The notes below the pieces were generated by a model. The model had not been told where the DNA came from. It did no database searches and worked only from the letters and a program-made list of their open reading frames with translations. A program made the translations under genes and the position numbers. DNA of 64,000 bases from Paramyrothecium sp. XJ0827 (taxonomy: Eukaryota; Ascomycota; Sordariomycetes; Hypocreales; Stachybotryaceae): NCBI GenBank assembly GCA_020881915.1, contig JAJFPB010000001.1, positions 2,232,001 through 2,296,000 on the forward strand, written 5' to 3'. Position 1 is the first letter of the stretch. Each line of letters begins with the position of its first letter. Shown here one piece after another: positions 43,025-53,027 of the stretch.

Positions 43025-44402
43025 ATGTTTGAAAACCTCTGCACGCTCCCGCTCCAGGCGGACGTCTTCACCACAGCTCTCCACCCGACAGAGCCGCTAC
43101 TCACCGTAGGATTGTCCAATGGTCACGTCGAGACTTTCAGGCTTCCCGAAGGAGGCAGCTCGAGCGAGAACACGGACGGCGATACCAGTATACTGAGCGA
43201 TGGAAAAGGAATGGTCGATACTCTTTGGAAGACCAGGCGGCACAAGGGCAGCTGTCGCTGTCTAGCCTATGCGCATGACGGCAGTGGTGCGTTACCTGCG
43301 ACGGAACTGTGATCATACGTATGGGTACATCGCTAACATTGCAGTAGCTGTCTATTCTGCCGGTACTGATTCCTTGCTCAAGCATTTCGATGCCATGACC
43401 GGTAAAGTGGCCTCGAAGATTTCTATCCCCTCGACAACAACTGTATCGGATGCTCCGACACTGCTGCACGTCCTCAACCCCCAAAGCTTGCTCTTAGCCA
43501 CCGACTCCGGCGCCCTACACATAATCGATCTGCGGGATGGCGTACCCGGGAAGAAGCTCGCTCAAACGCATTACCCCCATGCCGACTACGTCTCGTCCAT
43601 CACACCCCTCCCGCCCTCGGCGGAAAGCACGAGTGGTTTCCCAAAGCAATGGGTAAGCACAGGTGGCACCACGCTCGCTGTGACAGACGTGCGCCGCGGA
43701 GTTTTGGTACGAAGCGAGGACCAGGAGGACGAACTACTCAGCGCGTGTTTCGTCCCCGGAATAGGTCCCAAGAAGAATCGGAATAACGGAATCATGGCCA
43801 TCGGATCTGGTTCAGGGGTGTTGACGGTTTGGGACAAGGGTGCTTGGGATGACCAGCAGGAGCGAATCTACGTTGATGGAGGTAAGGGAGGAGGCGAGAG
43901 CGTGGACGCTGTGGCATTGGTACCGGAAGAGATGGGTTTCGGAAAGAAGGTCGTCTGCGGCGTCGGCGACGGCAGCCTACGCATTGTGGATCTGGTGAGA
44001 AGGGAGGTTGACGTGTCGGCAAACTTGAGACATGATGATCACGAGGGCGTGGTCTCTTTGGGCTTTGACTGTCATAACAGGCTCATCAGTGCAGGTGGTC
44101 AGACCGTTAAGGTGTGGGAGGAGCTGTCCGAGCTACAGGGTGAGAAGGACGATAGCGACGATGACGATGGCGATGACGATGATGAAGATGGCGATGACAG
44201 CAGCGACGATGAGCAGGCACCTGCTGCGGGCGGAAAGCGACCTGCCGCTGATAGTGAGGAGGAAGATAGCGACGACGATAGCGACGACGACGATGCCATG
44301 GAGGATATGAAGCGTCGAGCCAAACGAAGAAAGGAGGCGCTGGATAGCAAGCTGGGCCCAATGGGAGCACACGGTATCATGGGTTTCGAGGGACTCGACT
44401 AA
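43025..44402 (+). CDS. JIP5: WD-repeat ribosome-biogenesis protein JIP5
   Basis: Nucleolar beta-propeller protein involved in 60S ribosome biogenesis. Exons 43025-43286 and 43345-44402 (intron 58 bp), 439 residues. The start [21 protein letters not shown] was chosen because the family begins with this block. The splice rebuilds [21 protein letters not shown]. Degenerate WD repeats fill residues ~10-310, including [13 protein letters not shown] and [14 protein letters not shown]. The C-terminal third has a long Asp/Glu/Ser acidic stretch (encoded by GAC/GAT-rich near-repeats at 44150-44300) followed by [17 protein letters not shown] and the terminal block [10 protein letters not shown], both typical of JIP5/WDR55. 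Confidence 0.93.
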
Positions 44403-45213
44403 GACGCCACAATAGAAAGAGAGGTTCAGAGACAGACAAATTTGTCCAGCTGCAACATCTGTCGAACGCTGTTCTCAAGCTCGGCCGCGTTCTGGATTGT
44501 GGAAAGGGTCACACAGAAGCCCGTTGCACGCGTGTACAAGAGCCTCGGCGAAGCATAACGCGTGTGTAGATACCAAAAATTACACCAAGGAAGCGATTTC
44601 GAGTAGTTGTCGAGTTCCAAGACCGTTCAAAGAGAGTGCAGAGCTGAGTGATTGCTGTTAGAGTGTGCTCGGAGCCCCGCTGCCCTTGTTTTCTCTTCCC
44701 CGTTCTATTGCTTCGAGCCTGTCCTCTGGCTTCTTCAAATTGCTACAAGAAGCAAACCTCAATTTGATTTTTCCTCTTGCACAATTTCACAATCAACTTG
44801 TGCAGAGAAGAGGCCGTGCCGTCTTCGTGTTCGTGAAGAGAAGACAAAAGGAACGAAAGCCGAACAGTCCATTTCGTCGAGGGATGCTTTCGCTCAGCTT
44901 GGATTTTCGTCCTGCCTGACGACGGGGTCCGGAGAGCGCCGCCTGTGTCGCTGCTGCAGATAGCTGTCTGTGAGCCAATTGGGGATGACATTGGCTCGTT
45001 CGCTTATCAACGAGCCAGATTGGAGATGGCCGATGTGCGGCCCGTGGCGCGCGCGCTTCAATGTTGCCCTCGCCCCGCGGGCTGGATAGCGCACTTCGCC
45101 GTCGCGCGAAGCCGTGATGCTGTTTTTCTCTTCCGGCATCACTTCCATGATGCGACAGACCCTGCCGGCAGCATGAGCTATCTCCGTGGCATTGGGGCGA
45201 TCCTACTCTCCAT

Positions 45214-45669
45214 ATGCGCCGCGATGGATGCATGTTCGCAGCCAGACAGCCAAAGCTGCAAATGTCTCAGCGCCACGTTCCTTTCGCATGCCTTCCCAGC
45301 TTCGCGGTCTCTTCAGCCGCGTGCCCTCTTGCCACCGTCTCACGGCGCCTCCCGACCGGAAACCTCATGCGTTTTCCCATTCTCAGGTCTTATCACGGGC
45401 CCCTACACTGCGCATCGCCTATCTCGGTGCGCCGTCCCCCACACAGCTCTGACGATGCCAATCAGCAGAAGCCTTTCCCCGGTCTCCTAGATCGCCAAGG
45501 ACAGCGAATCAGCCGCCGCGTAGCGCCGGAAAGATGGGGCCATGGGCGTTACATTGTGCAAACCCGCGCGCCGTTCCGCACCAGTCCTGCGGTATGGGCC
45601 CCCCAGAACCCCACTGATAAGACTAAAAAACTGGATGGCGGGGAGTTTATGATGCTGCCGGGCCTGTAA
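45214..45669 (+). CDS. Doubtful small ORF with presequence-like N-terminus
   Basis: 151 residues, not recognised. The first ~70 residues are rich in Arg, Ser, Ala and Pro with almost no acidic residues, as in mitochondrial targeting sequences. The last 40 residues (ERWGHGRYIVQTRAPF, then KKLDGGEFMMLPGL) look more protein-like than the surrounding frames. It sits 300 bp upstream of the permease, so it may simply be promoter DNA that happens to be open. Internal ATGs at codons 7, 17 and 52 are alternative starts. Confidence 0.25.
   Translation: MRRDGCMFAARQPKLQMSQRHVPFACLPSFAVSSAACPLATVSRRLPTGNLMRFPILRSYHGPLHCASPISVRRPPHSSDDANQQKPFPGLLDRQGQRISRRVAPERWGHGRYIVQTRAPFRTSPAVWAPQNPTDKTKKLDGGEFMMLPGL
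45615..45620 (+). promoter_or_regulatory. GATA-factor motif (HGATAR) upstream of purine permease
   Basis: TGATAA, matching the HGATAR consensus of the nitrogen GATA regulator AreA. A second copy lies on the opposite strand at 45752-45757 (AGATAA) and a third, AGATAG, at 44958-44963. Purine permeases of this family are AreA-controlled in Aspergillus; the role here is inferred. Such six-mers are frequent by chance. Confidence 0.3.
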
Positions 45670-45787
45670 TCGTTGGTGCTGATATGCTATGCGTGTGGTA
45701 ATAATGTGGCTACATAATAGTTTTGGCCCTGGCCTTATCCTGCTTGGCGTTTTATCTTTTTTTGCTTTGAGGGTGTGCAAGCAATTG

Positions 45788-45796
45788 TATATATAG
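45788..45796 (+). promoter_or_regulatory. TATA box of the purine permease gene
   Basis: TATATATAG located 174 bp upstream of the permease ATG. Assigned by motif and distance. Confidence 0.5.
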
Positions 45797-45969
45797 ACGG
45801 GCTCAATGACTCGAATCTGAGAGCTCATCCTGCTTGGACAGTGGCGACTCATCGTTGAGATCCATTCTTCGGCCCTACAATCCCGGCGTCCCATCTCCCG
45901 TCGCTCGCGCTCTTTGCATGAGCCTACTTCGAGTGTACCTTTCCCGAGATCCGACAAACCCGTTTCGCC

Positions 45970-47763
45970 ATGGATGAGGATCACGGCCCAGTGAGCATTG
46001 CTCCCCAGCACGCTCCGGCCCGCAAGACCATCTCCCAGCGTCTGCAGTCCATCCGCCACACCTTCACGACCCGCGACGGCCTCATCGGCGATTACGACTA
46101 TGCCTTCCTCTTCCGCCCCAACCTGCCGTTCATGCGCAAGGAGACGCGCGCGCCGCCCTTCTTCGGGCTCAACGACCGAATGCCCGTCGTGCTCGCGCTG
46201 CTGCTCGGCTTCCAGCACGCGTTGGCTATGCTGGCGGGCATCATCACGCCCCCCATCATCCTGAGCGGCAGCGGCGGCGCGAACCTCGAGCCGGCACAAC
46301 AGCAGTATCTCGTGTCGGCTGCGCTCATCGTGAGTGGCCTGCTGTCGTGCATCCAGATCATGCGGCTTCGCATCTTCAAGACACCATACTACCTCGGCAC
46401 GGGGTTGATCTCGGTTGTTGGTGTCAGCTTCAGCGTCATCCCTGTGGCCCAGGGCGCTCTGGCACAAATGTACGACAATGGATACTGCCCTTCCGATAGC
46501 GAGGGTAGGCCATTGCCCTGTCCTCGCGGCTACGGCGCCCTCATTGGCACGTCGGCTGTCTGCTCGCTCATCGAGATCCTCATGTCCTTTATCCCCCCAA
46601 GGATTTTGCTGCGCATGTTCCCGCCCATCGTTACCGGACCGACGGTCATGCTTATTGGCGTGCACCTCATCGAGAGCGGCTTCAAGAACTGGATGGGTGG
46701 CAGCGGGCTGTGCTCGGACCCCTCGGCGCCGGAATTTTTCGCCCGGTGTCCGGACATCACGGCCCCACACGCGCTCCCATGGGGCTCCGCCGAGTATCTG
46801 GGCCTCGGCTTTTCCGTCTTCATCACCATCATTCTCTGCGAGCGCTTCGGTGCGCCAATCATGAAATCCACTTCTGTGGTCTGGGGTCTTCTTGTGGGAT
46901 GCATCATCGGCGCCGCGTGCGGCTACTTCAACCGCTCAGGAATCGACTCGGCCTCGGCCGCGAGCTTCATCTGGGTAAAGACCTTCCCTTTGACAGTCTA
47001 CGCGCCGCTGGTGCTGCCTACGCTGGCAGTATACATCATCTGTGCTACGGAAGCAATTGGTGATATCACCGCTACCTGCGACGTGTCGCGCCTCGAGGTC
47101 GACGGTGAGATTTATGAATCGCGCATTCAGGGCGGCATTCTTGCGGATGGCATCAATGGCTGTCTCGCGGCTCTTTGCACAATCACGCCCATGAGTGTTT
47201 TTGCTCAGAACAACGGTGTCATCTCCCTTACCCGCTGCGCCAACCGCAAAGCTGGTTATGCGTGCTGCATGTTCCTGGTCATCATGGGCATCTTTTCCAA
47301 GTTTGGAGCCGCACTCGTAGCCATTCCTTCGGCTGTCCTCGGTGGCATGACGACATTCTTGTTCTGCGCCGTCGCTGTCTCTGGTATGGCCATTATTTCA
47401 CGGGCTGGGTATACTCGCCGTAACCGATTCATCCTTACAGCGGGCCTCGCGATCGGTTACGGCGCTACGCTGGTCCCCAATTACTTTGACAATGTGTTCA
47501 CTTACAGCGGCGGCAACCGGTCGCTGCAGGGTTTCCTTGACGCTATCGTCCTCATTATGCAGACCGGCTTCGCCGTTACTGCTGCTGTCTGCATGGCCCT
47601 GAACCTGGTGCTCCCTGAGGAATTGGAGGAGGATATCGAGGCAATTGAGTCGAGCCGTAGTGCGGCACCTACTTCAAAGTCTCATCCTCGTGGTGATAGT
47701 GACGATATCCAGCCTGTTGAAGGAGACGGGCAGCATAGTCTAAAAGGAGAAAAACAGATTTGA
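45970..47763 (+). CDS. Uric acid/xanthine permease, NAT/NCS2 family (UapA/UapC-like)
   Basis: Plasma-membrane proton symporter for purines. One exon, 597 residues, about fourteen membrane segments. Family landmarks: the QH motif in LLLGFQHALAMLAGIITPP (TM1), ATEAIGDITAT (TM8 region), and the NAT signature QNNGVISLTR, whose Q-N-x-G form matches uric acid/xanthine transporters such as UapA rather than ascorbate or uracil branches. The N-terminal segment DYDYAFLFRPNLPFM and an acidic C-terminal tail (LPEELEEDIEAIE) are also typical. The gene lacks introns. It is preceded by a TATA box and HGATAR sites that would fit nitrogen control. Confidence 0.94.
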   Translation: MDEDHGPVSIAPQHAPARKTISQRLQSIRHTFTTRDGLIGDYDYAFLFRPNLPFMRKETRAPPFFGLNDRMPVVLALLLGFQHALAMLAGIITPPIILSGSGGANLEPAQQQYLVSAALIVSGLLSCIQIMRLRIFKTPYYLGTGLISVVGVSFSVIPVAQGALAQMYDNGYCPSDSEGRPLPCPRGYGALIGTSAVCSLIEILMSFIPPRILLRMFPPIVTGPTVMLIGVHLIESGFKNWMGGSGLCSDPSAPEFFARCPDITAPHALPWGSAEYLGLGFSVFITIILCERFGAPIMKSTSVVWGLLVGCIIGAACGYFNRSGIDSASAASFIWVKTFPLTVYAPLVLPTLAVYIICATEAIGDITATCDVSRLEVDGEIYESRIQGGILADGINGCLAALCTITPMSVFAQNNGVISLTRCANRKAGYACCMFLVIMGIFSKFGAALVAIPSAVLGGMTTFLFCAVAVSGMAIISRAGYTRRNRFILTAGLAIGYGATLVPNYFDNVFTYSGGNRSLQGFLDAIVLIMQTGFAVTAAVCMALNLVLPEELEEDIEAIESSRSAAPTSKSHPRGDSDDIQPVEGDGQHSLKGEKQI

Positions 47764-48553
47764 GCCGGATGGATATGACTAAAATGTAACTAGCGAAGAC
47801 TGCACACCTATGAACACAAACAATTATTTTCATTTACAATACCAGTACGTGGTGAAGAGAAAGACTGCCGTCAGTATCAGTTGGGCACAGAAGGAGTGGA
47901 TCCGTGGAAACAAAATAGTGACATGCCTCGGAACTGATGAACACGCCCTTGAGCTCTCCAACGATGGGTGAAGCGCAACAAGAACTTCAGGCCATTTACC
48001 TCTTTGTACAGAGTATGAATTGCTTACCGTTGAGACCGCGATCTATCTAGGGTAGGTGAGCTTGAGGATATTCCATTTCTGTAGTCGGAGAATTATTTCA
48101 CGGGAATTCATCCAAAAGGATAAAGGGCAAGATATTCATATTAGTAGATAACTTAGGTCAAGGACTGAAATGATAAAAGAACAAAACTGTTCTCTCAATA
48201 CTTTAGAGTCTACCATATTACCCCTCGTATACTGTCGTAAAAGCTCCGTGTGTTCATGAATCTCTTGGCCGTTTCTTACTTGTTCACAAAATGTGCTTGG
48301 ATGAAGCCATGTCTAATAAGAAAAACGCCTCCCATTGTGTCATAATTCATCATCTATGCAATGTGATTCGACTTGCTTCACCCGTTGATCAAACTCCAGC
48401 AACTCCCATAGTCCCACACAAACGACCCGTCAAATCAAGGTTTTCAGACACCTTGAACTCCGCCGCCCCGTGCCAAAACCCATCCGCGAAACACCATCCC
48501 ATCTATGTACTGTTGGCCGACTCGAAAAGTTCGCTAATCTACAAAATCATTGT
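47764..48553. other. Convergent intergenic region
   Basis: 790 bp between the 3' ends of the permease and the minus-strand 854-residue gene. AT-rich, no gene recognised. Confidence 0.55.
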
Positions 48554-51365
48554 TTAGTCCATCAGCCCGTTGACAACGTGCCTCTGCACCTCAAATCTCG
48601 CTTCGTGGTATCTGTTCATTTCCCTCCTGTAATGCTCCTGCACCTCTCCCCAAAGCCCTCGGTGGCCGAGTCTCATGCACTGGCTTAGTTCGCCTTCGTT
48701 CTTGATCCGACACCGACACTGGTTTGGCGTGCCGCCAAAGGTGATTCTGTCCGCTGGTTGCGGAAACATGATGCTCAGGCGGCGTAGTCGTGACCAAGTT
48801 GCCACATCGTCGGATGGTGCTGGGTTATTGATGGCGAGCCGTGCAAGGTTCCACTCTGAGGCACCGCTTGTTGTCGATGTTTCGTAGCGACGAGCCTCTA
48901 GGTTGGCGTCACCCTTGCGCCTCTCAATGGCGGCAATGGGGCATGATGAACCATCTTTTCCAGCACGGCGGCAGTTGCAGCGTTCTGGGTTCACCGTAGT
49001 CTCCTCGTCAATCTCGATCGAAACCATTGACAATTGGCCATCTTTCGTGCCTTCTGTGAAGATGACTAGTCTTGGTTTCGGGGGTCGACGGTGGAGGAAC
49101 CCTGTTGTATGGGCCCCCGTAGGAACAACAACCGTATGGCCGTTGCTGCTCGATGAACTAGTAGCATGAGACACTGGGGTGGACACCGCACTCGTAATGC
49201 TGGCAGACCTTTCGTTAAACCTGTCGTTAATAGGCGCCCTGACCCACGGTGGTGAGCTACCTAGTCCCTGACTTGAGACACTGCCCACGGTCCGTTGACG
49301 ACTGGAGCCTGAGGACGAGCCATTACCCGGAGAGAAAGCACCGAGTCTGCCTGGAGGAGATGATCCCATGGGGGCTGGGGATGACGTCCGAGGCCAGGGC
49401 GTGTAAGATGTACTTTGGCTCCTTGGTGGTGACTGAGCGTATCCGTAGGACTGCTGGCTCGTCTGCCGGGCCATCGGAAACGTTCCCGAATCAGTGTCTC
49501 TATGGCGCGGCTGAGGTACTGGCATTGCAGTAGCGAATGTGCTTGTAGAAATCTGAGTCGGCGACCGGGTCCTTGCCGAGGCCAAGTCCAAGTCAGAGGT
49601 ATCGTCGGTATTCTTTACCAGTGAGCCGTCCATAACCTTAGGGATCCATAGTTGTATGCAAGCCTTTTCGACAACTGGCTCCCGAACACCACTGAGAACG
49701 AAGCTCACCATGGCGTCGTACTGAACGTAAGATGCCCACGCCTTATACCCAGTCACGGCTTGCTGAAACTTCAAGACATGGCTGAGACTGGTGAAGGCTA
49801 GTCTTGCAATTCTCTCGTCTCTCTGTAGGATGACTTCGCGCATCGAGCCACCACTACTTGGCAAGGCATACTGCGGGCTAAGTGCCGCCGCAGTCACGTC
49901 GAAGTCAATCACTTCCTCTGTCACATGTCAGCATAATTTCTCGTTGGGCCTTCAGCTATGAAACTTACTATGCACTCTCGGGCGCCCAGATGCTGTCTGT
50001 TCCGCGCCTGAAATAATGACACGAAACCGTCGCCCATCGCTTCCCATGCGACGAAGGAGCTTTACACCGCGGTCGACCTTGGCTACCGAGCTGCTGAGCG
50101 GCTGGGCAAGAATCTCTTCCATCACCTCGTCGCGGGTCACGACATCAACCAGCTGTGGAGGGTCTTTCTCTGGCCAAATAGAAAACACATCGCGCCGCAG
50201 GGTAGTTGTCATGAATCGAGGCTCGACGAGGTCTTGGCCGTACCGGCTGCATTCAGCTGAAAGATCCTAAAACAATGAGAAAAGAGTTCTCGAGACACCA
50301 CCAGTTCCAGTAAGCTTACATCTTCAAGTTGTCTGGCATATGATGGCCAGTGGGAGTCTTCGCGTGCATTGAGCAGTGCTGGTGATGACGCCATCTTCTT
50401 GTACAGCCAGACACATTTGAGGAGATTGAGGTACTGGTCCACGGGAGGAATTTTATCGGCCACCAAAAGTCCACCGCGGAAGTTGGTAGTAGATCTGTTG
50501 TAGTTCAGTATGAATGCGTCAGAGAGCTCTTGCAATTCGAAGCCATCGTCAGTTTCGTACTCGGGCCGGTCGCTCAGGGCGGCGACTCGGAAACGGTCGG
50601 CAATTTCGAGTGGAATAGGAAGAATATGGACTTGTCGCTGTGCTTGTTGGTCGAGAGCCTGCCCAAGGTTGGGGATCATGACGCCCATCAAGCGATGTAG
50701 ATCTAAATGAACAGCGGCGATTCGTTGCGCAAGGTCCTGGTGGACACGGTAGATGTCCTGCCTGACCCGGCATAGCAGATCGCTGTGAAATCAACTGGTA
50801 AGACGTGATGAATGCATTGAGGGGGCCAAATCACTTACATCTCGAATGGCTTAAGCACATGTAGAACCTTGGAGTTGTGCAGCACGATGCGTTCGCGCAG
50901 GCGATTGACGGAGGGTTGGACGAGCACATTCCACTCGATGTTGCGGAGCGGGCCACCACCGACGCGATAACGACGGTTTGCACTGAGCAGCTCGCCGCAT
51001 TCTTGAAGTGTCGCCTCATAATCGCCAATAATCTCTCTGAGAGAGCTGCGATCCCACCTGACCACCGAGTTGTAGGCGCCTTGCCTCTGGAGTGTAGACG
51101 TAGCCTGACGGACCACGTGCGTGAGGATGTCGAGACTCTCCGCCAGGGACTTTACATCTTTGCCGAATTCTGTGTATTGTTTGGCTTTAAACGCATATTA
51201 GCAATCGATCATCAAGTTGGGGGCAACAAGCACTGCCGCTTTTTGTTGGCTCGTTGTGGGGTGTAACATACTTGCATTTAGATCTTCGGACCAGCCAAGC
51301 TGGTACACCTCCCAGGCCAGGCGCCCAAAATTGATAATATCACCAGCCTGCAGAGGGCCTGCCAT
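48554..51365 (-). CDS. Unknown protein with STAND-like fungal N-terminal region
   Basis: Five exons: 51365-51272, 51184-50839, 50782-50320, 50266-49969, 49917-48554 (introns 87, 56, 53 and 51 bp), 854 residues. I do not recognise the full-length protein. The first ~100 residues (AGDIINFGRLAWEVYQLGWS, then FGKDVKSLAESLDILTHVV) resemble the helical N-terminal domain that opens many fungal STAND/NLR-like proteins. No P-loop or NB-ARC/NACHT motif follows. Residues ~100-480 are helical, and 500-640 are Ser/Pro/Thr-rich and disordered. The C-terminal ~200 residues contain spaced Cys pairs (ERCNCRRAGKDGSSC and NQCRCRIKNEGELSQC), perhaps metal-binding. The start is the first ATG and gives the expected N-terminal motif. 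Confidence 0.8.
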
Positions 51366-53027
51366 GGAGAGATGGTTGCAGCAGAATGTTTGATTCAGAG
51401 GAGGATCGGGACCTCACGCAGCTTCGAGAGAAAGATAGAAGGGAAGAAGATGAGAAACACAAAAAGTGGAAGAGGATTGTGTCGTGTCTGTCAGATGCGA
51501 CGATCCGCTGGGGGGGGTTATACAAAAGCTACCCAGCACCCCTGTCCCGTCCCTGCTCAGGAACTGCAGCTCCCTCCCGGTGAACGCATGCAAAGAATGT
51601 AAAGTGTGGCAGCAAAGGACGTAAAGGTTCCATCCACTAGATGAGACGCATGACCATGGCCGACATCGCGCTCAGGACAGACTGCAAATTAGACTTAGGT
51701 CTAGGACTTGGGCATGACGAGGTTGGCGCAGTCATTTGTCGGTTTCCGAAGGGGAGCAAGAGATAAGGAAGCGGAATGAAGGTCGGGTAAGAAAAGAAAG
51801 CCGAGGTGGGGAGGAACGGATACCTCTCCAGACTCCCAGCCTGATATCAATTGGTGTCTAAAATAATATCCAGCAGCAATCTTGGTTCACGCAGCTCATG
51901 CACGCCGGCGGCGGAGCTCCCCGGCCGCCTTAGTTCGGCTCCTGCTCAAGAGGATTGGCAAGAGTCGGGCGACGGCACGTATCGTCATCAGTCACAAGGA
52001 GGACGGGGGCTGGTTCCCCAATCTTTTGGCTGCTGCCTCTGCCTCCACGAGGCTATGCTGTTCCGAGACCATACCCCGTAGGGCGCCCGTTTCCTAAATG
52101 TCTGCCTTCTTGGGCTTCAGCTCCCCTTGGCGGAGTCTGGGGCTTGCATGGAAGCGAGCTGGGGCAGACAAAAAAAGAGAGACATTGTGGGACATGACCG
52201 TGACTGGGGTATTCTACTTGTCCGCTCCAAGTTTATTGGTTATTAAGAATTGATATTTGCGAGTCATGTTGGAAGCCGTCTATAACCGCGTGCCACCAGT
52301 TCTTGACAATACTTTTGCTGTGTTATAAACACTTTATACAACACCAAGCCAAAGGTCCTGCTGTCTCACTCTTTTTTGTCTCCCTCGCTAGCCAAGAAGG
52401 GTCCGGGCCCCATGCCGCGTGGGGCTATGCAGATCTGGGAACCCAGGACGACCCTTTGGGAATGGGTGAGACGCTTGTCTCGCAGGCAGCTAGAAGCTGT
52501 GGAGGCTTCCATCCGCTCGTTTCCTCGGCTGCCAAATCCGTGACCGGTGCTCTTAGAGTTGGGGCGCGACTAACCTTGGCGAAGAAGGGGGGGTGCGTGT
52601 GACTCCATCTCTTATCTCTTTCTCTTTCTCCATCCATCTCGTAACCCCTTGCATCGATGTCACGCAAGCATTTTGAGAATAGATGCGGCTGCTGTGACGC
52701 AGCCCAGATGTTGGCACCACACCACACCACCACCATGCAGCAGAATGAGGCTACGGTCGGGACAAGGGGAGACGGAAAGCCACCACACACAAGTAAGCTA
52801 ATTTGGGGGGCTTGGTTCAAGGCGGACAGGCTGCCAGACTGCATGGGCTGAGAATGCCTGTCTGATGATCAGATCAGGGCCGGACTATGCCCCCCCCTTC
52901 CGGAATGACAAGCTCGGTTCATTAACACTGGATGCCCGTGAGGCGGCCTCTTCTTACTGCAATTTCTTCTGAGTCTTGCTGAGCTTCTTGGCTCAGCAAC
53001 TGTAAACCGCATCCCTCAGCTCCGACA
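51366..53027. other. Divergent intergenic region
   Basis: About 1.66 kb between divergently transcribed genes. No gene recognised. It contains a C-run near 52889 and pyrimidine-rich DNA near 52600-52640, consistent with promoter sequence. Confidence 0.5.

Larger units (their letters stand above)
44403..45969. other. Intergenic, JIP5 to purine permease
   Basis: About 1.5 kb including the permease promoter with a TATA box and GATA motifs. A 152-codon frame at 45214-45669 is listed separately as doubtful. Confidence 0.45.

Noticed and set aside
44945..45490. 181-codon plus-strand open frame
   Set aside because: No recognisable domain, overlaps another open frame, and composition is not protein-like.
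45487..46770. 427-codon minus-strand open frame
   Set aside because: Largely antisense to the purine permease, with no motif. It arises from codon bias.
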